Shown here piece by piece: positions 1 to 7,317 of a DNA stretch of 64,000 bases (position 1 is its first letter; each line of letters begins with the position of its first letter). Both the position numbers and the translations under genes were made by a program. The notes beneath the pieces were generated by a model. That model searched no databases and was not told the origin of the DNA. It saw only the letters and a list, made by a program, of their open reading frames with translations. The DNA is from Pseudolabrys sp. (GTDB lineage Bacteria > Pseudomonadota > Alphaproteobacteria > Rhizobiales > Xanthobacteraceae), in assembly GCA_022841665.1 (NCBI GenBank), contig JALHRB010000012.1, positions 23,386 to 87,385 of the forward strand. Direction: 5' to 3'.

Positions 1-125
1 CGCAGCGCAGCACGAAGTGGTGCGCTGCAGACCCGGGATCGTCAAAGATTCCAAGTTTTGGGCGGTCCCGGCTCTGCGGTGCAACACTCCGCTACGCTCC
101 GTGCTGCACCGCGTCCGGGACACGA
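1..125. repeat. Dispersed palindromic repeat, family A, copy 1
   Basis: This roughly 125-bp stretch is closely matched, in the same orientation, by 62621-62745. Both copies start CGCAGCGCAGCACGAAGTG and end GCGTCCGGGACACGA, with a diverged centre. A hairpin is visible at the left end (GCAGCGCA pairing with TGCGCTGC). Both copies end 5-10 bases short of the stop codon of a minus-strand gene. Its conceptual translation (RCRPGIV...LHRVRDT) is a junk peptide that I recall recurring in Bradyrhizobium-type genomes, so it is taken as a non-coding REP-like element. It may extend left of the window. Confidence 0.8.
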
Positions 126-130
126 GATAC

Positions 131-1300
131 TCAATACGACCGCGGCAACCCGAGCACGTGCTCGGCGAGATAAGACAGGATCATGTTGGTCGAGATCGGC
201 GCCACCTGGTAGAGCCGCGCCTCGCGGAACTTGCGCTCGACGTCGTACTCCTCGGCGAAGCCGAAGCCGCCATGCGTCTGCACGCACATGTCGGCGGCCG
301 CCCAGGAAGCGTCGCCGGCCAGGAGCTTGGCCATGTTGGCCTCGGCGCCGATGTCGCCGCCGGCCTCGTACTTGCGCGCGGCTTCGCGCACCATCAATTC
401 GGCGGCGCGCATCTGCGCGTAGCAGCGCGCGATCGGGAACTGCACGCCCTGGTTCTGGCCGATCGGCCGGCCGAACAACTCGCGCTCCTTGGCGTAGCGC
501 GTCGCCTTGTCGATGAACCACTTGGCGTCACCGATGCACTCGGCCGCGATCAGGATGCGTTCGGCATTCATGCCGGAGAGGATGTAGCGGAAGCCCTTGC
601 CTTCCTCGCCGATCAGATTCTCCGCCGGCACGCGCAGGTCGTCGAAAAAGATTTGCGTGGTGGCGTGATTCATCATGGTGCGGATCGGCGTGATGGTCAT
701 GCTGGTGCCCTGCGCCAGCCGCATGTCCACCAGGAAAACCGAGAGGCCGTCGGTGCGCTTTTGCGCCTGCTCGCGCGGCGTGGTGCGCGCGAGCAGAAGC
801 ATCAGGTCGGAATGCTCCGCGCGCGAGGTCCAGATCTTCTGGCCGTTGATGACGTAATGGTCGCCCTCGCGCCGCGCGACGGTGCGCAAGGCGAGGGTGT
901 CGGTGCCCGAGGTCGGCTCGGTGACGCCGAAAGCCTGCAACCGCAATTCGCCGGACGCGATCTTCGGCAGGTAGCGCTGCTTCTGCGCGTCGCTGCCGTG
1001 GCGCAGGATCGTGCCCATGATGTACATCTGCGCATGGCAGGCCGCGCCATTGCCGCCGGAGGCGTGCACTTCTTCCAGGATCGCCGCCGCCGCGCTGATC
1101 GTCAGCCCGCTGCCGCCGAACTCCTCGGGGATGAGCGCGGCGAGATAGCCGGCCTCGGTCAGCGCCGCGACGAAGGCGGTCGGATAGGCGCGCTCGCGGT
1201 CGAGGGAACGCCAATAATCGCCCGGGAATTTGGCGCAAAGCGCGCGCACGCCGTCGCGGATGTCGGCAAACGGATCGGGCTCGGCGTGGCCTTTGGTCAT
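131..1300 (-). CDS. Acyl-CoA dehydrogenase family protein
   Basis: Flavoprotein of 389 aa, the usual length for the family, expected to oxidise an acyl-CoA at C2-C3 and pass electrons to ETF. Seen in the sequence: an N-terminal helical domain, the flavin/substrate strand motif FGVTEPTSGTDT near residue 125 followed by GQKIWTS, and a C-terminal helical domain with THGGFGFAEEY and REARLY. The segment after REARLY reads QVAPIST, where many family members carry the catalytic Glu in an EGTSE-type motif; the base may therefore sit elsewhere. The gene lies upstream of or beside a methyltransferase-like block and an aromatic acid cluster, so an aromatic or branched acyl-CoA is plausible. The substrate is unknown. 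Confidence 0.85.
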   Translation of the reverse strand: MTKGHAEPDPFADIRDGVRALCAKFPGDYWRSLDRERAYPTAFVAALTEAGYLAALIPEEFGGSGLTISAAAAILEEVHASGGNGAACHAQMYIMGTILRHGSDAQKQRYLPKIASGELRLQAFGVTEPTSGTDTLALRTVARREGDHYVINGQKIWTSRAEHSDLMLLLARTTPREQAQKRTDGLSVFLVDMRLAQGTSMTITPIRTMMNHATTQIFFDDLRVPAENLIGEEGKGFRYILSGMNAERILIAAECIGDAKWFIDKATRYAKERELFGRPIGQNQGVQFPIARCYAQMRAAELMVREAARKYEAGGDIGAEANMAKLLAGDASWAAADMCVQTHGGFGFAEEYDVERKFREARLYQVAPISTNMILSYLAEHVLGLPRSY

Positions 1301-1334
1301 GGGGCACTTCTCTAGCGCGCAGCCGCGGAGGAGA

Positions 1335-2438
1335 CTAGCCCCACACTTCCTGCGCCAGATCCACGATCATGCGCAGCTTCGCCCATTGCTCCTCCTCGGC
1401 CAGCGTGTTGCCTTCCTCGGTGGAGGCGAAGCCGCATTGCGGCGACAGGCAAAGCTGGTCGAGGGCCACGAATTTTGCGGCCTCCTCGATGCGGCGCTTG
1501 AGCTCGTCCTTGGATTCGAGGCGGCCGGTCTTCGAGGTGACGAGGCCGAGCACGGCGGTGCGGTCCTTCGGCAGCATGCGCAGCGGCTCGAAGCCGCCGG
1601 CGCGGTCGGAATCGTACTCCATGAAGAAGCCGTGCACCTTGATCTTGTCGAACAGGATCTCCTGCACCTTCTCGTAGCCGCCGGCGCCCATGTAAGTGGA
1701 CTTATAGTTGCCGCGGCACATGTGCATGGTGACGGTCATGTCCGGCGGGATGTCCGACATCGCCGTGTTGATGAGGTCGCCGTAAAGCGCGCCGAGTTGC
1801 TCGGGATCGTCGCCGCGGTCGCGCATCTTCTGCCGGTAGCCGTCGTCGCACAGCATGGCGATGAAGACTTCGTCGAGCTGGAGATAGCGGCAGCCGGCGT
1901 CGGCGAAGGCGCGCACCGCTTTTTTGTAGGCCTGGCCGAGATCCTCGAACATCGGCTCGAGCGCCGGATAGACCGCGCGGTCGATCGGCGGCAGCGCCGG
2001 CCGGCCGTACAGCGCCGACGGCGACGGGATCGTGATCTTGGGCGTGCGCTTGGTGCGCGCGGCGACAAACTTGAAATGCTCGATCATCGGATGCGCAGAA
2101 AAGCCGATCTTGCCGGTTACCTTGACGCCCTCGTTGCGCGTGGTGACGGCGGCAAAGGCGACGCCGGTGTCCATCACGTGCTTCTCGATGCCGTCGAGGC
2201 CCCAGAGGAAGTCGAGATGCCACCAGGAGCGGCGGAATTCGCCGTCGGTGATCGATTGCAGGCCGACATCTTCTTGCTGCCTGATGACGCGCTCGATCTC
2301 GCGGTCCTCGACCGCTTTCAGCGCCGCGGCGTCGATCCCGCCTTTGGCGAATTGCGCGCGCGCCTCTTTCAGCGCGGCCGGGCGCAACAGGCTGCCGACA
2401 TGGTCGGCGCGGAACGGCGGTTTTGTGCGTTTCGTCAT
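1335..2438 (-). CDS. MetE C-terminal-domain-like zinc methyltransferase, paralogue 1
   Basis: Protein of 367 aa corresponding only to the catalytic C-terminal barrel of cobalamin-independent methionine synthase (MetE is about 750 aa). Zinc-ligand motifs are visible: HMCRGN (His-x-Cys), the Glu in FMEYDSDR, and the Cys in SPQCGFAS. The ATG at 2438 starts the conserved TKRTKPPFRADHVGSLLRP block shared with two neighbours; the longer open frame runs into a palindromic repeat and was not used. Family members of this size include folate-independent methionine synthases and epoxyalkane:coenzyme M transferase, so the methyl donor and thiol acceptor cannot be named. It is the first of three paralogues on the same strand. 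Confidence 0.85.
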   Translation of the reverse strand: MTKRTKPPFRADHVGSLLRPAALKEARAQFAKGGIDAAALKAVEDREIERVIRQQEDVGLQSITDGEFRRSWWHLDFLWGLDGIEKHVMDTGVAFAAVTTRNEGVKVTGKIGFSAHPMIEHFKFVAARTKRTPKITIPSPSALYGRPALPPIDRAVYPALEPMFEDLGQAYKKAVRAFADAGCRYLQLDEVFIAMLCDDGYRQKMRDRGDDPEQLGALYGDLINTAMSDIPPDMTVTMHMCRGNYKSTYMGAGGYEKVQEILFDKIKVHGFFMEYDSDRAGGFEPLRMLPKDRTAVLGLVTSKTGRLESKDELKRRIEEAAKFVALDQLCLSPQCGFASTEEGNTLAEEEQWAKLRMIVDLAQEVWG

Positions 2439-2456
2439 GTTACTCACCCTGCAGAT

Positions 2457-2562
2457 TGTCATGGCCGGGCTTGTCCCGGCCATCCCGCTTAGGTGAACAC
2501 ATCCTCTCCTAAGCGAGATCACCGGGACACGGCGCTGACGCGCCGGCCCGGTGATGACAAGG
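2457..2562. repeat. Palindromic repeat, family D
   Basis: Inverted-repeat element just upstream of the MetE-like paralogue 1 start. It contains ATGGCCGGGCTTGTCCCGGCCAT (two GGCCGGG-type arms), a central GCTTAGG...CCTAAGC pair and an outer TCACCGGG...CCCGGTGA pair flanked by TGTCAT and ATGACA. Similar elements are common between genes in Bradyrhizobium-like genomes. Its position between the binding-protein gene and the methyltransferase gene could affect mRNA stability. Confidence 0.65.
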
Positions 2563-2582
2563 TTGCAAATAGGCGCCGCGCC

Positions 2583-3857
2583 TTACTTCGCGAGCGCCTT
2601 TTCGTAGGGGTAGATCACGTCGCCGCTCTTGTACTGCGGCGGATAGATGATCGGCAGCGTGTCGAGCTTGCGGAACTCCTCGATGCTGTTGCCTTTGACG
2701 TTCTGGAACTGCGCCGCCATCACCCGTTCAGTCGCCCATTCGCCGTTCGGCCCAAACTTGACCTTGCCGACCGTGGTGTCGAACGTCGTTTTGCGGAGGT
2801 AGTCGGCGAGCTTGGCGTCGTCGAGGCTCTTGGTGGCGTTGACGGCGTCGCCCAGCACCTGGAGATAGGCATAGGCCCAGACCGGCATGTAGTAGCCGAG
2901 CGGATCGACGCCCTCGGCGGCCGCGCGGGCCTGGTACTTTTTCAGCAGGTCCATCGAGCCCGGAAACTCCATGGTCTTGTGCGGCAGCCACGTCTCGAAA
3001 TTGACGAGGCCGTTAAGCAGCGGTCCGAGCTGGGTCTTGAACACGGTCGCCTGCAGGCCGACCATCGCGCCGCCCCACATCTTCGGCTTGAAGCCGACTT
3101 CGTTCATCGCCTTGACCATGCCGACGGAGTCGAGCGGATAGGAGCAGACCACCAGCAGGTCCGGATTGGTCGCCTGGATCGCACGCACGATCGGCGCGAA
3201 GTCGGTCGTCGCCGGCGGATAGCGCCGCTCGTAGACGATCTTGAAGCCCGCCGCCTTGGCGTTCTCCGCCGCGCCCTCGCAGGCGTTGCGGCCGAACTCC
3301 GCGTCGGCCATCGCGATCGCAATGGTCTGCGGCTTCGGGTTCTGCGCTTCGGCCACCTTGAAGAAGCCGCGGGTGAAGGCCGGCTTCGGCGTCGGCCCGT
3401 TCGGGATCATCGAGAAGTAGCGGTCGTATTTGAATTCGTCGTTGATGCCGGTGCCGAACAGGCTGATGAACACCTTCTTCTTCTGAATCGCGATCGGCAT
3501 CGCCGGGGCGATCTGGCCCGAGGCGTAGCCGCTGACGATCAGGTCCACCTTGTCGACGTCGAGCAGCTTGGTATAGATGCCCGGCACCGTTGAGGGATTG
3601 CTCTGGTCGTCGAAGTAGACGAGCTTCACCGGCCGGCCCATCAGGCCGCCCTTGGCATTGGTATCCTCTTCCCAAATCTTCATCGCCAGCAGGGAGCTTT
3701 TGCCGTTGGCGGCAAGTGGCCCGGTGAGCGACATGCCGAAGCCGATCTTGATCGGCTCCTTGGCCGGGGCCTGCGCTTGCGCCGGCGCGATGGCGAACAG
3801 CAGTGCGCCTGCGGCGGCCGAACAGGCCAGCTTGATCCAGTTTGATTTTGTAGTCAT
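2583..3857 (-). CDS. LivK-type ABC transporter substrate-binding protein
   Basis: Periplasmic binding protein of 424 aa in the branched-chain amino acid / aromatic acid receptor family. Residues 1-28 form a signal peptide ending AIAPAQAQA; the mature part opens with PIKIGFGMSLTGPLAANGK, typical of the family, and continues with two lobes. The ATG at 3857 follows a strong GGGGGAGG ribosome-binding site with 3-nt spacing; the longer frame to 3914 has none. No permease or ATPase genes of this class occur in the window, so it must use distant partners. Position between MetE-like paralogues suggests a methylated or aromatic ligand, which is inference. Confidence 0.85.
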   Translation of the reverse strand: MTTKSNWIKLACSAAAGALLFAIAPAQAQAPAKEPIKIGFGMSLTGPLAANGKSSLLAMKIWEEDTNAKGGLMGRPVKLVYFDDQSNPSTVPGIYTKLLDVDKVDLIVSGYASGQIAPAMPIAIQKKKVFISLFGTGINDEFKYDRYFSMIPNGPTPKPAFTRGFFKVAEAQNPKPQTIAIAMADAEFGRNACEGAAENAKAAGFKIVYERRYPPATTDFAPIVRAIQATNPDLLVVCSYPLDSVGMVKAMNEVGFKPKMWGGAMVGLQATVFKTQLGPLLNGLVNFETWLPHKTMEFPGSMDLLKKYQARAAAEGVDPLGYYMPVWAYAYLQVLGDAVNATKSLDDAKLADYLRKTTFDTTVGKVKFGPNGEWATERVMAAQFQNVKGNSIEEFRKLDTLPIIYPPQYKSGDVIYPYEKALAK

Positions 3858-3956
3858 TTCCTCCCCCTTCGGGTTTTGGACGCGGGGCGAAAACCCGCGC
3901 CATGGTGACGGCATGCTATTGGTCTTGAGGGCCGGCGCAAATGCAAAAACGTCGCG

Positions 3957-5060
3957 TCAGCCCCACACTTCCCGCGAGAGTTCGACGATCATGGAAAGCT
4001 TTGCCCACTGCTCTTCTTCCGCGAGCACGTTGCCCTCCTCGGTCGAGGCGAAGCCGCATTGCGGCGAAAGACAGAGCTGCTCGAGCGCGACGTATTTCGA
4101 CGCCTCGTCGATGCGCCGCCTGATCTCGTTCTTGGGTTCCAGCCGCCCACTCTTGGAGGTGACGAGGCCGAGCACGAGCTGCTTGCTGCCCTTCGGGAAA
4201 TAGCGCAACGGCTCGAAGCCGCCGGCGCGGTCGCTATCGTATTCGAGGAAATAGCCGTCGAGATTGGTGTGGCCGAGCAGGTGTTCGGCGACGAACTCGT
4301 AGCCGCCCTGCGCAATCCAGGTGGAGCGGAAATTGCCGCGGCAGGAGTGCATGGTGATCGCCATGTCCGCGGGCTTGCCTTCGAGCGCCGCATTGGTCAC
4401 GCGCGCATAGATCGCCGGCAGCTTGTTCGGGTCGTCGCCGCGCTTCTGCGATTCCTCGCGCTCGTGCGGATCGCACATCATCGCCCAGGCGGTATCGTCG
4501 AGCTGCAGATAACGGCAGCCGGCGTCGTAGAAGGCGCGAATCGCCTTGCGCCAGGCCGCCGAGACGTCGGCGAAGAACGCATCCATGTCGGGATAGACGT
4601 CCTTGCTGACCTTGGCGCGGCCTTGCCGGAAATGGAATGTCGACGGCGCCGGGATCGTCATCTTCGGCGTGACGTTGCAATGCGCCTTCAGGAACTTGAA
4701 ATGCTCGATCATCGCATGGCCGTCGAAATCGACCTTGCCGTCGATCAGGATGCCTTCGCTCTTGGTTTCGACGCCGTGAAACTTGATCGCCGGCATCTGC
4801 ACCATCGAGACGCCCTTCAAGCCGCGGAAGAAATCGAAATGCCACCAGGAGCGGCGGAATTCGCCATCGGTGGCGAGCTGGAGGCCTATCTCCTCCTGCT
4901 TCCTGACGACCTTCTCGATCTCGCGGTCTTCCACCGCCTTCAACGCGGCCGCGTCGATCTCGCCCTTGGCGCGCCTGGCGCGCGCGTCCTTCAACGCGGC
5001 GGGACGCAACAGGCTGCCGACATGGTCGGCGCGGAACGGCGGCTTGGTGCGTTGAGACAT
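3957..5060 (-). CDS. MetE C-terminal-domain-like zinc methyltransferase, paralogue 2
   Basis: Protein of 367 aa, close paralogue of the genes at 1335-2438 and 5193-6305. The N-terminal block SQRTKPPFRADHVGSLLRP is almost identical to paralogue 1. Zinc-ligand motifs HSCRGN, LEYDSDRAGG and SPQCGFAS are all kept, so the protein should bind zinc and activate a thiol. The internal region (KGVSMVQMPAIKFHG) differs from paralogue 1 and may set substrate choice. The start at 5060 was chosen because conservation begins there; a GGGAG lies 10-14 nt upstream, and the longer frame is made of repeat sequence. Likely a lineage duplication with changed specificity. Confidence 0.85.
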   Translation of the reverse strand: MSQRTKPPFRADHVGSLLRPAALKDARARRAKGEIDAAALKAVEDREIEKVVRKQEEIGLQLATDGEFRRSWWHFDFFRGLKGVSMVQMPAIKFHGVETKSEGILIDGKVDFDGHAMIEHFKFLKAHCNVTPKMTIPAPSTFHFRQGRAKVSKDVYPDMDAFFADVSAAWRKAIRAFYDAGCRYLQLDDTAWAMMCDPHEREESQKRGDDPNKLPAIYARVTNAALEGKPADMAITMHSCRGNFRSTWIAQGGYEFVAEHLLGHTNLDGYFLEYDSDRAGGFEPLRYFPKGSKQLVLGLVTSKSGRLEPKNEIRRRIDEASKYVALEQLCLSPQCGFASTEEGNVLAEEEQWAKLSMIVELSREVWG

Positions 5061-5083
5061 TGACGCGTCGCTCCCTACTCGGC

Positions 5084-5177
5084 CGTCATGCCCGCGAAAG
5101 CGGGCATCCAGTAAACACCGTCTTGGCGATTGAGCCGCGACACAGAGAGTACTGGGTCCCCGCTTTCGCGGGGTCGA
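5084..5177. repeat. Palindromic repeat, family B, copy 1
   Basis: REP-like element with two hairpins in opposite order: GCCCGCGAAAGCGGGC at 5090-5105 and CCCCGCTTTCGCGGGG at 5158-5173, each followed or preceded by a CAGTA/TACTG half. Three further copies are at 7205, 27389 and 33653. It separates MetE-like paralogues 2 and 3. Confidence 0.75.
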
Positions 5178-5192
5178 CAGCTTCATATGCTG

Positions 5193-6305
5193 CTATTTCC
5201 CCCAAACCTCCTGGGACAGATCGACGATCATCTTCAGCTTGGCCCACTGCTCTTCTTCCGCGAGCACGTTGCCTTCCTCGGTCGAGGCAAAGCCGCATTG
5301 CGGCGACAGGCAAAGCTGGTCGAGCGCGACGAACTTGGTCGCCTCGTCGATGCGCTTCTTCACGTCGGCTTTTTTCTCGAGCGTGCCGCTCTTGGAGGTG
5401 ACCAGGCCGAGCACCACGATCTTGTTGCCCTTGGGCAGGAAGCGCAGCGGCTCGAAGCCGCCGGCGCGGTCGGTGTCGTACTCCAGGAAGTAGCCGTCGT
5501 AGTTGCACTTGGAAAGCAGGCTTTCGGCGACCGGCTCATAGCCGCCGGACGAAATGAACGTCGAGCGGAAGTTGCCGCGGCAGACATGCGTGGTGATCGT
5601 CATGTCGGCGGGCTTGGCTTCCAATGCCTTGTTGATGCACTTGGTGTAGGTGTCCTGCAGGTGATCGACGTCGAGGCCGCGTTCGCGCGCCTTCTTCAGC
5701 TCCTCCTGCGAGCAGAGATAGGCCCAGGCGGTGTCGTCGAACTGGAGATAGCGGCAGCCGGCGGCATAAAACGCCTTCACAGCGTTCTGATAGGCGATTG
5801 CGAGATCGTCGAAGATAGCGTCGCGGTCGGCGTAAGCATCCTTGCTCACCGAGCCCGGCTCCAGACGGAAGTGCATGACCGTCGGCGAGGGGATCGTCAT
5901 CTTCGGCGTGCGGGTCGTATGCTGCTTCAGAAACTTGAAATGCTCGAGCATCGGATGGTTGGCGGAAAAGCCGATCTTGCTGCCGACCCGCAGCACCTTC
6001 ATCTTGGTCTGCATGCCCTGGAACTGGATGCCGTGGTCCGAGTCCACCACCGAGACGCCGTCGAGCATGCCGAAAAAGTCGAAATGCCACCAAGCGCGGC
6101 GGAATTCTCCATCGGTGATCGATTGCAGGCCGATCTCTTCCTGCTTCTTGATGATCTTGATGATCTCGCGATCCTCGACTTCTTTCAGTTGAGCCGCGGT
6201 GATCTCTCCCTTCTCACGCTTGGCGCGCGCTTCCTTGACCGGCGCGGTGCGCAGGATGCTGCCGACCTGATCGGCGCGAAAAGGCGGTTTGGTTCTTTGG
6301 GTCAT
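5193..6305 (-). CDS. MetE C-terminal-domain-like zinc methyltransferase, paralogue 3
   Basis: Protein of 370 aa, third paralogue of the block. Starts TQRTKPPFRADQVGSILRT at ATG 6305, preceded by GGAGGAATCG, a good ribosome-binding site. Zinc motifs HVCRGN, LEYDTDRAGG and SPQCGFAS are intact. It is more diverged than the other two (VVDSDHGIQFQGMQTKMKVLRVGSKI in the variable segment). The next gene upstream on the strand is a MetF-like protein, so a folate-linked methyl transfer route can be imagined, but these barrels also act without folate. Exact substrate unknown. Confidence 0.85.
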   Translation of the reverse strand: MTQRTKPPFRADQVGSILRTAPVKEARAKREKGEITAAQLKEVEDREIIKIIKKQEEIGLQSITDGEFRRAWWHFDFFGMLDGVSVVDSDHGIQFQGMQTKMKVLRVGSKIGFSANHPMLEHFKFLKQHTTRTPKMTIPSPTVMHFRLEPGSVSKDAYADRDAIFDDLAIAYQNAVKAFYAAGCRYLQFDDTAWAYLCSQEELKKARERGLDVDHLQDTYTKCINKALEAKPADMTITTHVCRGNFRSTFISSGGYEPVAESLLSKCNYDGYFLEYDTDRAGGFEPLRFLPKGNKIVVLGLVTSKSGTLEKKADVKKRIDEATKFVALDQLCLSPQCGFASTEEGNVLAEEEQWAKLKMIVDLSQEVWGK

Positions 6306-6342
6306 CGATTCCTCCGCAGGGTACAGCCGCCTTGGGCGGGTC

Positions 6343-7194
6343 TTAGTTGTGGTGAGCCATAGCACGGCCGGCGCCGAGCGTTCCACGCGCGACTTCGCAT
6401 GCGTAACGTGCGGTTTCAACGGTGCCGCCGAATGAAAAATAATGGGGCGCGGCATCGCCCAAGCCGTCGGCGGCCGCAAGTGCTTCGAGGATGCGGTCGG
6501 GGCCGACATGCCCGATCAGGGAGGCGGCCGCCCCCGACATCAGCCCGCGCATGGAGGCCGAGACGCCGCAACGTTTTGCATACCGGAATAGGGCCGGCAT
6601 GCTGGTCGGCCCCGCCATGCCGACTTTGACCGGGCAGTTGATGCCGGACACCCGCAATTGCTTGAGCCAAGCCAGGATGCGTTCAGGGGAAAACGAGAAT
6701 TGGCTGACGATATGAACCTTGAGCCCCTGCGCCCGGGCGGCAGCGATCTTCTCGTCGAGCGCCGCTTCCAGCCGGCCGGGCGGGATGCGCGGATGACCTT
6801 CGGGATAGGCGCCGATGCCGATCTCGGCGATGCCGGCCTCGCGCAGGCGGCCCTTCTGGATCACCGCCAGCGCGTCGTGAAATGGGCCCGCCGCCTCGAC
6901 ATCGCCGCCGATCACCAGCAGGCGGCGCACGTCGGCCTCGTTGCGCAGGCCGGACAGCAATGCACGCAGGTCCTCGGCGGACGCGATGCGCCGCGCGGCG
7001 ACATGGACCACCGGCTCCAGTCCCGCCTTGCGCAGCGACCCGGCCGCGGCCACCAGCTCGTGCGGCGCGACCGTCGGCACCGCCGAGAAATAGACCGGCG
7101 TGCCGGCCGGCAGCAGGTCGGCAAGCGCGCCGATCTCGGCCGCGTTCGGCCGCGTGGCTTCGATGGAGAATTGCCGAGAAAGTCCGGCGTGCAT
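6343..7194 (-). CDS. Methylenetetrahydrofolate reductase (MetF) family protein
   Basis: Protein of 283 aa, the length of bacterial MetF, with an eight-stranded barrel pattern. Recognisable MetF features are SIEATRP near the start (MetF has EFFPP-like), the AYPEGHP motif near residue 138, and VSQFSFS near residue 173. MetF interconverts methylene-THF and methyl-THF using FAD; in aromatic O-demethylation systems a MetF homologue recycles methyl-THF. It is directly upstream of the three MetE-like genes with only 37 bp to paralogue 3, which suggests co-transcription. The sequence is diverged from housekeeping MetF, so it is probably a specialised copy. ATG 7194 follows GGGTGAGAG. Confidence 0.75.
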   Translation of the reverse strand: MHAGLSRQFSIEATRPNAAEIGALADLLPAGTPVYFSAVPTVAPHELVAAAGSLRKAGLEPVVHVAARRIASAEDLRALLSGLRNEADVRRLLVIGGDVEAAGPFHDALAVIQKGRLREAGIAEIGIGAYPEGHPRIPPGRLEAALDEKIAAARAQGLKVHIVSQFSFSPERILAWLKQLRVSGINCPVKVGMAGPTSMPALFRYAKRCGVSASMRGLMSGAAASLIGHVGPDRILEALAAADGLGDAAPHYFSFGGTVETARYACEVARGTLGAGRAMAHHN

Positions 7195-7204
7195 CTCTCA
7201 CCCG

Positions 7205-7292
7205 TTCGTCCCCGCGCAAGCGGGGACCCAGCAATGCAAACCGTGAAATTCGTAACGACAGAACTGGATTCCCGCTTGCGCGGGAATGAACG
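7205..7292. repeat. Palindromic repeat, family B, copy 2
   Basis: Two hairpins, CCCCGCGCAAGCGGGG near 7210 and TCCCGCTTGCGCGGGA near 7269, in the same arrangement as the element at 5084. It lies immediately upstream of the MetF-like start codon, so it would be in the 5' leader if the gene is transcribed from further upstream. Confidence 0.7.
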
Positions 7293-7317
7293 GAGTGTGT
7301 TGCCGGCGCACCATTGA

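Noticed and set aside
1335..6305. Calling the three barrels metE
   Set aside because: They lack the N-terminal half of MetE and cannot be assumed to make methionine.
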